DNA of 64,000 nucleotides from Rhodocyclales bacterium (GTDB lineage: Bacteria; Pseudomonadota; Gammaproteobacteria; Burkholderiales; Rhodocyclaceae). The notes under the pieces were generated by a model. That model did no database searches, was not told the origin of the DNA, and saw nothing but the letters and a program-made list of their open reading frames with translations. The stretch is taken from contig JAPLQY010000071.1 in assembly GCA_026399475.1 (NCBI GenBank), positions 62,001 through 126,000 on the forward strand, in the 5' to 3' direction. This document shows positions 27,511 through 35,828 of this stretch, piece by piece (position 1 is the first letter of the stretch; every line of letters starts with the position of its first letter). Made by a program: the position numbers and the translations under genes.

Positions 27511-28827
27511 GTGAGCGAGGCGCTGCAGACCATCAGCAACGAGCATCGCAGCATGTGGCAGCTGACCGTGGTACTCGACGAGTTGCGCAAGCAGCTCGAC
27601 CAGACGGAGCAGAGGCCTGATGCGGAACTGTTCGACCTGATCCTGGATTACATCGAGCAGTACATCGAACGCGTGCACCAGCCGAAGGAGGAGGCCTACC
27701 TCTACCGGGCCGTGCTCGACAGGACCAGCGAAGGCAACGAGATGATCGCGCAGTTCGAGCGCGAGCATGCGGCCAGCCCCGAGATCGTGGCCACCCTGCG
27801 CCGTCAGGTGAAGCACCTGGTGCGCCACTATCCGGAAGGGAAGGGCGAGTTCCAGGAAGGGCTGGAGAAGTACATCGCGCTGCTGCGCAGCCACATCATG
27901 AGGGAGGAGAATGAACTCTTCCCGCTGGCGCGCAGGATCTTGACCGATGTCGACTGGGATGAGATCGACACCGCGTTCGCCAACAGCGGCGATCCGCAGT
28001 TCGGCTCAGAGTCTCGCGCAGAGTTCCGCGCCCTGATGTCGCGCATCGTCAACCAGGCGCCGGAGCCGGTGGGCTTTGGCATGGCGCGGGATGCGCAGCC
28101 GATCGCCGAAGCCCACCCGGTGCTGCTTTCGGTGCAGGATTTGAGCAGTCACTACGGGCGCATCCAGGCGCTGCGCGGCGTCACCATCGAAGTCAGGCAG
28201 GGGCAACTGGTGGCGCTGGTCGGCGCCAACGGCGCTGGCAAGACCACGCTGCTGCGGGCTATCTCCGGTGTGCAGAAGGTTTCCGGCGGCGCGGTTAATT
28301 TCGCCGGGCAGGACATAACGAATGCCCGTCCGGACCAGCGCGTGCGTCTCGGCATCTGCCAGGTACCCGAAGGGCGCCAGGTCTTCGGGCCTCTAACGGT
28401 GGAGGACAACCTCCGTCTCGGCGCCTACACTCGCAAGGACAAGATTGCGATAGCTGACGACCTGGAACAGATGTACGCCATGTTCCCGATCCTCAAGCAG
28501 AAATTCCGGCAGGCGGCAGGAACCCTGTCCGGCGGTCAGCAGCAGATGCTGGCAATGGCGCGGGCCCTCATGGGCAGGCCGAAACTGCTGTTGCTGGACG
28601 AGCCCTCGATGGGCCTGGCGCCGCTGCTTATCCAGGAGATTTTCAACGCCATCATCAGTCTGCGCGAGCATGGCAAGACCGTCTTCCTGGTCGAGCAGAA
28701 TGCCCAGGCGGCGCTATCCATTGCTGATCGTGCCTATGTGATCGAGACCGGAGAAACCGTCCTTTCGGGTACCGGCAGCGAGTTGCTGGGGAACGAACAG
28801 GTGAAGTCCGCTTACCTGGGTATCTGA
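27511..28827 (+). CDS. Hemerythrin-like domain fused to LivF-type ABC transporter ATPase
   Basis: It has 438 aa from a GTG start preceded by GAGGAAG. Residues 1-150 form a hemerythrin-like HHE helical bundle with the diiron ligand pattern His12, His56-x3-Glu60, His86 and His128-x3-Glu132 (HIMREENELFPLAR). After a linker (about 165-202) comes a complete LivF ATPase: Walker A GANGAGKTTLL (238-248), signature LSGGQQQM, Walker B LLLLDEPSMGLAP and H-loop EQNAQAAL. LivF proteins normally have about 235-240 aa and no such domain. An oxygen, NO or iron-redox sensor acting on uptake is an attractive inference. The frame is continuous with no stop between the domains, so it is not two genes. Confidence 0.88.
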   Translation: MSEALQTISNEHRSMWQLTVVLDELRKQLDQTEQRPDAELFDLILDYIEQYIERVHQPKEEAYLYRAVLDRTSEGNEMIAQFEREHAASPEIVATLRRQVKHLVRHYPEGKGEFQEGLEKYIALLRSHIMREENELFPLARRILTDVDWDEIDTAFANSGDPQFGSESRAEFRALMSRIVNQAPEPVGFGMARDAQPIAEAHPVLLSVQDLSSHYGRIQALRGVTIEVRQGQLVALVGANGAGKTTLLRAISGVQKVSGGAVNFAGQDITNARPDQRVRLGICQVPEGRQVFGPLTVEDNLRLGAYTRKDKIAIADDLEQMYAMFPILKQKFRQAAGTLSGGQQQMLAMARALMGRPKLLLLDEPSMGLAPLLIQEIFNAIISLREHGKTVFLVEQNAQAALSIADRAYVIETGETVLSGTGSELLGNEQVKSAYLGI

Positions 28828-28923
28828 TGTGCTTGGGTGCATTTGCGTGTATGCCTTGCAATGTTCTTTAGAATCACCCCGTAGCAATAGCTGTTATTCA
28901 AAATAAACCAGGAGGAAACAACC

Positions 28924-30075
28924 GTGCTCAAACACACATTACTCAAGATCGTTACTGCCGCTGCGATCACAGTCGGCGCCAGCATCTCGGCGTTTGCTGC
29001 CGATCCGATCAAAATTGGCTCGGTGCTTTCAGTGACCGGCCCGGCCGCTTTCCTTGGCGACCCGGAACTGAAAACCCTGCAACTCTATATCGAGAGGATC
29101 AACAAGGAAGGCGGTGTGCTGGGACGCCAATTGCAGCTGGTGCATTACGACGATGGCAGCGATGCCGCCAAGGCCAATGGCTTTGCCAAGCGTTTGATCG
29201 ACGACGACAAGGTAGACATCATCGTCGGCGGCACCGTCACGGGCTCCACCATGTCCATGATCCCGCTGGTCGAGAAAGCGGAACTGCCCTTCATCTCGCT
29301 GGCCGGCGCAGTCGTCATCGTCGAGCCGGTCAAGAAGTGGGTGTTCAAGACGCCGCATACCGATCGCATGGCGGCCGAGAAGGTGTTCGACGACATGAAG
29401 AAGCGCAACCTGACCAAGGTTGCACTGTTCTCCGAGACCAGCGGTTTCGGCGCCTCGGGAAAAAAGGAAACCGAGGCCATGGCCGCCAAGATGGGCATCA
29501 CCCTGGTGGCCAATGAAACCTATGGACCCAAGGACACCGACATGACGCCGCAACTGACCAAGATCAAGAACACGGCCGGCGTGCAGGCCGTATTCGTCTT
29601 CGGTCTCGGCCAGGGTCCCGCCGTGGTCAACAAGAACTACAAGCAGCTCGGACTCACCCTGCCGCTGTACCACGCGCATGGCGTAGCCTCGGAAGAGTTC
29701 ATCAAGCTCTCAGGCCCCGCCGCAGAAGGCGTTCGCCTGCCGGCCGCTGCCTTGCTGGTGGCTGACAAGCTGGCGGCCAACGATCCGCAAAAGCCGGTGG
29801 CCACCGGCTACCGCAAAGCCTACAGTGATCGCTACAAGGAGGATGTCTCGACTTTCGGCGGTCACGCCTACGATGGCCTGATGATCGCAGTCGAGGCCTT
29901 CAAGCGTGCCGGTTCCACCGACAAGGCCAAGGTCCGCGATGCCATCGAGGCCACCAAGGGCTACATCGGCACCGGCGGCAAGGTCAATATGTCGGCAACG
30001 GATCACATGGGCCTGGATCAGTCGGCCTTCCGCATGCTGGAAATCAAGAACGGAGACTGGGCGCTGGCGAACTAA
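28924..30075 (+). CDS. HAAT-family ABC transporter periplasmic substrate-binding protein
   Basis: It has 383 aa from a GTG start after a strong AGGAGGAAA site. A Sec signal peptide is visible (positively charged start, hydrophobic AAAITVGASISAFA, cleavage after AFAA-like residues about 25). The mature part, beginning DPIKIGSVLSVTGPAAFLGD, is a type I periplasmic binding fold (Peripla_BP_6). It is the last gene of the transporter operon and ends before a strong terminator. Binding of phenylacetate or another aromatic acid is inferred from the neighbouring pad genes. Confidence 0.88.
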   Translation: MLKHTLLKIVTAAAITVGASISAFAADPIKIGSVLSVTGPAAFLGDPELKTLQLYIERINKEGGVLGRQLQLVHYDDGSDAAKANGFAKRLIDDDKVDIIVGGTVTGSTMSMIPLVEKAELPFISLAGAVVIVEPVKKWVFKTPHTDRMAAEKVFDDMKKRNLTKVALFSETSGFGASGKKETEAMAAKMGITLVANETYGPKDTDMTPQLTKIKNTAGVQAVFVFGLGQGPAVVNKNYKQLGLTLPLYHAHGVASEEFIKLSGPAAEGVRLPAAALLVADKLAANDPQKPVATGYRKAYSDRYKEDVSTFGGHAYDGLMIAVEAFKRAGSTDKAKVRDAIEATKGYIGTGGKVNMSATDHMGLDQSAFRMLEIKNGDWALAN

Positions 30076-30114
30076 GCCCGTCTGATTGAAGATAGAAGCC
30101 CGCTTCGCGCGGTA

Positions 30115-30150
30115 ATGCCGTTCAGTTAGCGCTGAACGGCATTTTTATTT
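30115..30150 (+). terminator. Rho-independent terminator after the pad-linked transporter operon
   Basis: The stem ATGCCGTTCAG/CTGAACGGCAT with a 6-nt loop is followed by TTTTATTT. It lies 40 bp after the binding-protein stop codon. Confidence 0.9.
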
Positions 30151-30343
30151 GTTGCACAAGCTATTACTTGTAAACCCTCTTAACGTTTGACTCGATGCTA
30201 TCGAGTCAACTTCACGTAACAGCGGATGTTTTACCCCTCGCCGGTCTTGATCGGTTGGCGGAACACCTGGGAGAGCGCCACAATTCGTTGGTGAGCCCGT
30301 ACCCCCAATTGAACCGGAGAACGCTTAGTGAGCCGCAATGCTG

Positions 30344-30413
30344 GGCTAACCCGGCGGTGCAGGGGACGCTGCGCGATAAAGCCGTGCAGATCGCCTGACC
30401 TTGAACGTTGGGC
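30344..30413 (+). repeat. attC-like recombination site (candidate integron cassette boundary)
   Basis: A 70-bp segment opens with GGCTAAC (30344-30350) and closes with TTGAAC followed by GTTGGGC (30407-30413). The latter fits the attC core GTTRRRY. In between are an imperfect inner inverted repeat (CAGGGGAC against GACCTTG) and a GATAAA loop region, as in many attC sites. The first core deviates from RYYYAAC at one position. No integrase gene is present in the window. The 415 bp from 30076 to 30490 otherwise holds only the upstream terminator and the antitoxin promoter. Confidence 0.5.
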
Positions 30414-30437
30414 CTCTTGAAGCGCTCGCATAGCCGC

Positions 30438-30465
30438 TTGACAAGCGTACGTGTTAGCGTACCAT
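30438..30465 (+). promoter_or_regulatory. Probable sigma70 promoter and operator of the yefM-yoeB pair
   Basis: A consensus -35 TTGACA (30438-30443) is followed after 16 bp by TACCAT. The spacer contains two direct AGCGTAC copies 5 bp apart, a plausible binding site for the antitoxin, since such operons are autoregulated. It is 25 bp upstream of the yefM start, with GTAGGAG as the ribosome site. Confidence 0.6.
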
Positions 30466-30490
30466 TGAGGCTTCTTTGTAGGAGCACGAA

Positions 30491-30733
30491 ATGAACACAC
30501 TTACCGCCAGTGAAGCCCGCGCAAATCTTTACCGGCTCATTGATCAAACAGCAGAGTCTCATGAGCCAATCATCATTTCCGGTAAACGCAGCAGTGCCGT
30601 GCTTCTCTCTGCGGAAGATTGGAGCGCAATTCAAGAAACCTTGTACCTACTGGCCGTGCCTGGCATGCGCGAGTCCATCAAAGCTGGTATGGCCGAGCCC
30701 CTCGCAAAAGGTTCGAAGGCGCTTAAGTGGTGA
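30491..30733 (+). CDS. yefM: YefM/Phd-family antitoxin
   Basis: It has 80 aa and opens MNTLTASEARANLYRLIDQ, typical of the Phd/YefM fold, with IISGKRSSAVLLSAEDWSAIQETLYLL as the conserved core (about residues 28-54, cited in outline). It binds DNA and neutralises the YoeB toxin. It overlaps the toxin gene. Base composition is clearly lower in GC than the flanking metabolic operons, consistent with transfer. Confidence 0.92.
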   Translation: MNTLTASEARANLYRLIDQTAESHEPIIISGKRSSAVLLSAEDWSAIQETLYLLAVPGMRESIKAGMAEPLAKGSKALKW

Positions 30734-30993
30734 GTTGGGAAATTGTTTATGCCAAGCAAGCATTGAAGGACGCAAAGAAGCTTGCTGCAAGCGGTCTCAA
30801 ACCAAAGGCACAAGAACTGCTAGCGGTTCTTGCCGATGACCCATTTCAAAATCCGCCACCCTTTGAAAAGTTGGTCGGTGATCTTGCCGGCGCATACTCT
30901 CGCCGCATCAATATTCAGCACCGCATTGTGTACGAAGTCTTTAGCAAAGAGAAAACGGTTCGTGTCCTACGTATGTGGACACACTATGAGTGA
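30727..30993 (+). CDS. yoeB: YoeB-family mRNA interferase toxin
   Basis: Ribosome-dependent RNase toxin of the RelE superfamily, 88 aa. The C-terminal active-site region is visible: YSRRINIQHRIVYEV and the terminal MWTHYE, matching the YoeB Arg and His catalytic positions. It starts with tandem GTG codons (30727 or 30730) overlapping the yefM stop, so the toxin is translated after its antitoxin. It ends 3 bp before a perfect inverted repeat. Confidence 0.9.
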   Translation: MVSWEIVYAKQALKDAKKLAASGLKPKAQELLAVLADDPFQNPPPFEKLVGDLAGAYSRRINIQHRIVYEVFSKEKTVRVLRMWTHYE

Positions 30994-30996
30994 ACA

Positions 30997-31058
30997 GAGG
31001 GCTAACGAATAAGCTTAGATCGTGGCTTCGCACGATCTAAGCTTATTCGTTAGCCCTC
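30997..31058. repeat. Perfect 28-bp inverted repeat after yoeB
   Basis: Two perfectly complementary 28-nt arms (30997-31024 and 31031-31058) flank the loop GCTTCG. The outer ends read GGCTAAC and GTTAGCC, echoing the first core of the attC-like site at 30344. There is no T-run, so it is not a typical Rho-independent terminator, although it may stop convergent transcripts. It may be the downstream boundary of a mobile cassette. Confidence 0.7.
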
Positions 31059-31239
31059 AATTCGTAGGCTCCTGAACCGAAGACTGCGGATTGAGCCTGC
31101 ACCCGCAATGCTTGCAAACACGACTCTCCATTGGGATGATGCTCTGACAGTCGGGGCAACGAATGTGGGTTTTCGGTGAAGGTCCTCTGGCAATTCTTTC
31201 GCGATTATGTTTCTCGCTGCCAGAGGTGAGTCTCCGCAT
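31057..31239 (-). CDS. Small zinc-ribbon protein, function unknown
   Basis: It has 60 aa with a double CxxC pattern, CPDCQSIIPMESRVCKHCG, typical of a zinc ribbon found in many small regulatory or RNA-related proteins. The ATG at 31239 is the only in-frame start before an upstream stop. A GGTGG/GAAGAG purine stretch precedes it, though very close. The stop codon lies at the edge of the perfect inverted repeat. I cannot assign a function; it may be a fragment brought in with the cassette. Confidence 0.5.
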   Translation of the reverse strand: MRRLTSGSEKHNRERIARGPSPKTHIRCPDCQSIIPMESRVCKHCGCRLNPQSSVQEPTN

Positions 31240-31509
31240 CTCTTCGCCACCGTGAATGACAGGCGGGCTTCATTGCTGGTCGAGGCGTCCGCCATGGAGA
31301 AAAATCCAGATCGGCGGCTCCTGGCCTCCAGGCGCCTATTGGCATCCCGGCCAAAATCGACGGGCTGTCTGGAATCCTGTCGAGAACCGGTTGAGGCGCG
31401 CACTGTGGTATACCTTGACGCGCGGAACATCCTGGCCGTCACCTGCAGGGCATCTGTCGTGAAACCCGTTTTGATCCGAACACACTGTGGCGGCCTGGAG
31501 GATTAGTGC

Positions 31510-32619
31510 ATGAAAGTGAAGCGAATCGCCGTCATCCCCGGCGACGGCATCGGCAAGGAGGTGGTTCCCGAAGGGCTGCGGGTATTGCAGGCGGCGGCCA
31601 GCCGCTTCGACATTGCCTGCCAGTGGGACGAGTTCGACTGGAGCAGCGACTACTACCTGAAGCATGGCCGCATGATGCCGGAGAACTGGAAGGAGGCCAT
31701 CGGGCAGCACGATGCGATCTTCTTTGGCGCCATCGGATGGCCGGAGAAGGTACCCGACCACATCTCGCTTTGGGGTTTATTGCTGAAATTCCGCCGCGAA
31801 TTCGATCAGTACGTGAACCTGCGCCCGGTGCGTCTGATGCCGGGCGTCCCGACACCGCTTGCCGGGCGCAAGGTGGGCGATATCGACTTCTATGTCGTGC
31901 GCGAGAATACCGAGGGTGAATATTCAAGTGTCGGCGGCCGGATGTTTGAAGGCACCGACCAGGAAACCGTGCTCCAGGAAAGCGTCTTCACCCGCCGCGG
32001 CGTTGATCGCATCATGAAGTTCGCCTTCGAACTTGCCGGCACACGGCCGAAGAGGCATGTCACTTCGGCCACCAAGTCGAACGGAATATCGATCTCGATG
32101 CCGTATTGGGACGAGCGCTTTGCCATCATGGCAGCGCACTATCCCGACATTCGCAGCGACAAGTATCACATCGACATTCTCACGGCCCATTTCGTGCGAA
32201 ATCCGGATTGGTTCGATGTGGTGGTTGCCTCCAACCTGTTCGGCGATATTCTTTCGGACCTCGGGCCTGCCTGTACCGGCACCATCGGCATCGCTCCCTC
32301 GGCCAATCTGAATCCGGAACGCCGCTTTCCTTCCCTGTTCGAGCCGGTGCATGGCTCGGCGCCTGACATCTACGGCAAGGGCATTGCCAATCCGATCGGG
32401 CAGATATGGTCTGGCGCCATGATGCTCGACCACCTTGGGCATCCGGATGCAGCCGCTACCGTGATGCAGGCGATCGAGACGGTTCTCGCGGAAGGCCCGC
32501 GCACGCCGGATATGGGCGGCAAAGCAAAGACGGCAGATGTCGGAAGAGCCGTTGCAGAGCTGGTTGGCTCGGCCGGACGCGGCAGCATCGGCAGCCAGAC
32601 TCTGTCGAACAGTTCATGA
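31510..32619 (+). CDS. Tartrate/D-malate dehydrogenase-type beta-decarboxylating dehydrogenase
   Basis: It has 369 aa of the isopropylmalate/isocitrate dehydrogenase family, closest in pattern to TtuC/DmlA: IAVIPGDGIGKEVVPEGL at the N-terminus, FYVVRENTEGEYSSVGGR, and the cofactor/metal region NLFGDILSDLGPACTGTIG with FEPVHGSAPDIYGKG. It would oxidise and decarboxylate a 2-hydroxy diacid with NAD+ and Mn2+. Its substrate here is unknown; the neighbours (box, bzd) suggest an accessory role or chance placement. The 270 bp upstream (31240-31509) shows no recognisable feature. It overlaps the next small gene by 4 nt. Confidence 0.85.
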   Translation: MKVKRIAVIPGDGIGKEVVPEGLRVLQAAASRFDIACQWDEFDWSSDYYLKHGRMMPENWKEAIGQHDAIFFGAIGWPEKVPDHISLWGLLLKFRREFDQYVNLRPVRLMPGVPTPLAGRKVGDIDFYVVRENTEGEYSSVGGRMFEGTDQETVLQESVFTRRGVDRIMKFAFELAGTRPKRHVTSATKSNGISISMPYWDERFAIMAAHYPDIRSDKYHIDILTAHFVRNPDWFDVVVASNLFGDILSDLGPACTGTIGIAPSANLNPERRFPSLFEPVHGSAPDIYGKGIANPIGQIWSGAMMLDHLGHPDAAATVMQAIETVLAEGPRTPDMGGKAKTADVGRAVAELVGSAGRGSIGSQTLSNSS

Positions 32620-32942
32620 TCGCCTCCGGCAACACTCCGATCCCAAACCGGGCCGAGACCTTGAAGGTGCTTCGGCTCATGGGTGACTATGCGCCCATGC
32701 TGATGCTCGGCGCTGATGTGGACGGCTACGGCGTTCGCTGGACGATTGACGGGCAGCCGATTCAGCCGGCTATTGCCAGGTACCTGATGGAATCAGCTTA
32801 TGTTGCCGACTCGGGCAAAACCGAACTGGGTGCCAGAAAGCTCGCTTTGACAGAATCCGGCACGCAATTCAGGAAGGACGGCTTGATCTGGTGGACCGGC
32901 CTCAGCCTTGTCCAGAAGCTGAAAATCATGGTCTTTGGCTGA
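32616..32942 (+). CDS. Conserved-looking small protein, function unknown
   Basis: It has 108 aa from the ATG at 32616, overlapping the dehydrogenase stop (ATGA), which argues that it is a genuine coupled gene. The sequence has no signal peptide or membrane helix; it contains a compact central part (VRWTIDGQPIQPAIARYLMESAYVAD, residues about 36-61, described in outline) and ends GLSLVQKLKIMVFG. I do not recognise the family. Confidence 0.6.
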   Translation: MIASGNTPIPNRAETLKVLRLMGDYAPMLMLGADVDGYGVRWTIDGQPIQPAIARYLMESAYVADSGKTELGARKLALTESGTQFRKDGLIWWTGLSLVQKLKIMVFG

Positions 32943-32951
32943 CGCAGACGG

Positions 32952-34184
32952 TCAATAGGTTTCGACATGGTAACGGCCCTGCTGGAGCAGGCTTGGCTGA
33001 AGGGTTTTCCAGTCGAGGCCATGGTGTGAACAGATGTCGCTGAAGGCGTCGTCAACGCCTTTTTCCATGCCCTTCAAGCCGCACAGATACAAATAGGTGT
33101 TGTCGTCGCGCAGCAGGCGCACAACCTCGTCTGCGCGTGCGCGAATGAGATCCTGAACATACTGCCTGGGCTCGCCGGGCACTCTCGAAAAAGCGAAGTT
33201 GATGTCGATGAATTCCTTCGGCAGCCGGGTCAGCGGGCCGAAGTAGGGTAGCTCGGCAGCGGTGCGGGCGCCAAAGAACAGCATCAGCTTGCCGTCCTCG
33301 CTGGCAACCGATTTCCGCCGGCGGCGCTCCGTCATCGCCCTCATGGGCGCGGACCCGGTGCCGGTGCAGATCATCAGCAGATTGCTGCCGGGATGATTCG
33401 GCATCAGGAAGCTGGTGCCGTACGGGCCGACGACATTGACCTTGTCGCCCTTATTCAGGTCGCAGAGGAAATTCGACGCCACGCCGCGAACCGCTGCGCC
33501 CTCGTGATCGGCGGTGACCCGCTTCACGGTCAGCGACAGGTTGTTGTAGCGCGGACGTTCGCCGTCGCGCGGGCTGGCCACCGAGTAGAGGCGCACATGA
33601 TGATGTTTGCCGTTGGCATCCAGCCCCGGCGCCAGGATGCCGATGGTTTGCCCTTCGAGCACCGGAAACGAGGCATTGCCGAAGTCGAGCACGATGTGGC
33701 GGATATCGCTCGATGCGTCTTCGGCCGTCAGGCGAAAGTTACCGCTGACGGTCGCCACAACAGGTTTCTGGATCGAGTAGAGATTGACGTAGGGATGCGC
33801 GGCTGACCAGGGGGGAGGGGCGGTGCCGCCCTGTCCGGCGGTGGACGCCGCGGCAATCCGCTCCACGTCATCGGGCAGTGCGGCGGATGAATTGCCGGTC
33901 GCGGCCGGATTGCCGTCTTCGAGGGCGACCTGTCCCGGCAGCGTATCCCAAAGGAGTTGTTCGGCCAGCGGATAGGCGCTCTCCGCCGCAACATGGCGCC
34001 AGTTGTCGATGGCGCCGGTCGGGCAGGGCGATATGCAGTTGTAGCAATACTTGCACTTGGCCGCATCGACCACGTAATTGCGCGAGTCGTGGCTGATAGC
34101 GTCAACCGGGCAGGTTTCTTCGCAGGTGTTGCAGCGAATGCAGATCTCGGGGTCGATCAGGTGCTGGCGCATGATCGTGGTCAT
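32952..34184 (-). CDS. boxA: Benzoyl-CoA 2,3-epoxidase reductase subunit BoxA
   Basis: FAD/Fe-S reductase that passes electrons from NADPH to the diiron oxygenase BoxB. It has 410 aa: an N-terminal ferredoxin part with two [4Fe-4S] motifs ([15 protein letters not shown] and [15 protein letters not shown]), then a ferredoxin-NADP reductase-like module with [34 protein letters not shown] and the C-terminal [17 protein letters not shown]. It is the distal gene of boxR-C-B-A and is separated from boxB by a REP-like palindrome. Confidence 0.95.
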   Translation of the reverse strand: MTTIMRQHLIDPEICIRCNTCEETCPVDAISHDSRNYVVDAAKCKYCYNCISPCPTGAIDNWRHVAAESAYPLAEQLLWDTLPGQVALEDGNPAATGNSSAALPDDVERIAAASTAGQGGTAPPPWSAAHPYVNLYSIQKPVVATVSGNFRLTAEDASSDIRHIVLDFGNASFPVLEGQTIGILAPGLDANGKHHHVRLYSVASPRDGERPRYNNLSLTVKRVTADHEGAAVRGVASNFLCDLNKGDKVNVVGPYGTSFLMPNHPGSNLLMICTGTGSAPMRAMTERRRRKSVASEDGKLMLFFGARTAAELPYFGPLTRLPKEFIDINFAFSRVPGEPRQYVQDLIRARADEVVRLLRDDNTYLYLCGLKGMEKGVDDAFSDICSHHGLDWKTLQPSLLQQGRYHVETY

Positions 34185-34253
34185 GTCGTTTCCTCGTTGG
34201 CTGACAACTGGATGCTAGCGCAGAAACCCGCTGAAGAGCGTCGCGCGCCCTGT

Positions 34254-34310
34254 GTAGGAGCGAGCTTGCTCGCGATGGCAACCTTTTCGCCAGCAAGCTG
34301 GCTCCTGCAG
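34254..34310. repeat. REP-like palindrome between boxB and boxA
   Basis: GTAGGAGCGAGCTTGCTCGC at 34254-34273 faces an imperfect complement ending GGCTCCTGCAG at 34310. The same 20-nt unit is present at 50907. It resembles the REP sequences well known in Pseudomonas. It may stabilise or attenuate the boxB-boxA transcript. Confidence 0.75.
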
Positions 34311-34336
34311 ATGCGGCGAATCCGTCCGAATCGGTA

Positions 34337-35782
<1,446 letters not shown>

Positions 35783-35828
35783 GGCATTCTCCTGATTGGG
35801 GTTGGGGTGCTCTATATTCTTGGGGCGC

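Noticed and set aside
30195-30398. Possible 67-aa protein upstream of yefM
   Set aside because: It covers the attC-like site, has no plausible ribosome site and no recognisable sequence; more likely non-coding.
31050-31442. 130-codon minus-strand frame overlapping the zinc-ribbon ORF
   Set aside because: Arginine/serine-rich shadow frame; the zinc-ribbon frame in the same DNA has recognisable cysteine motifs instead.
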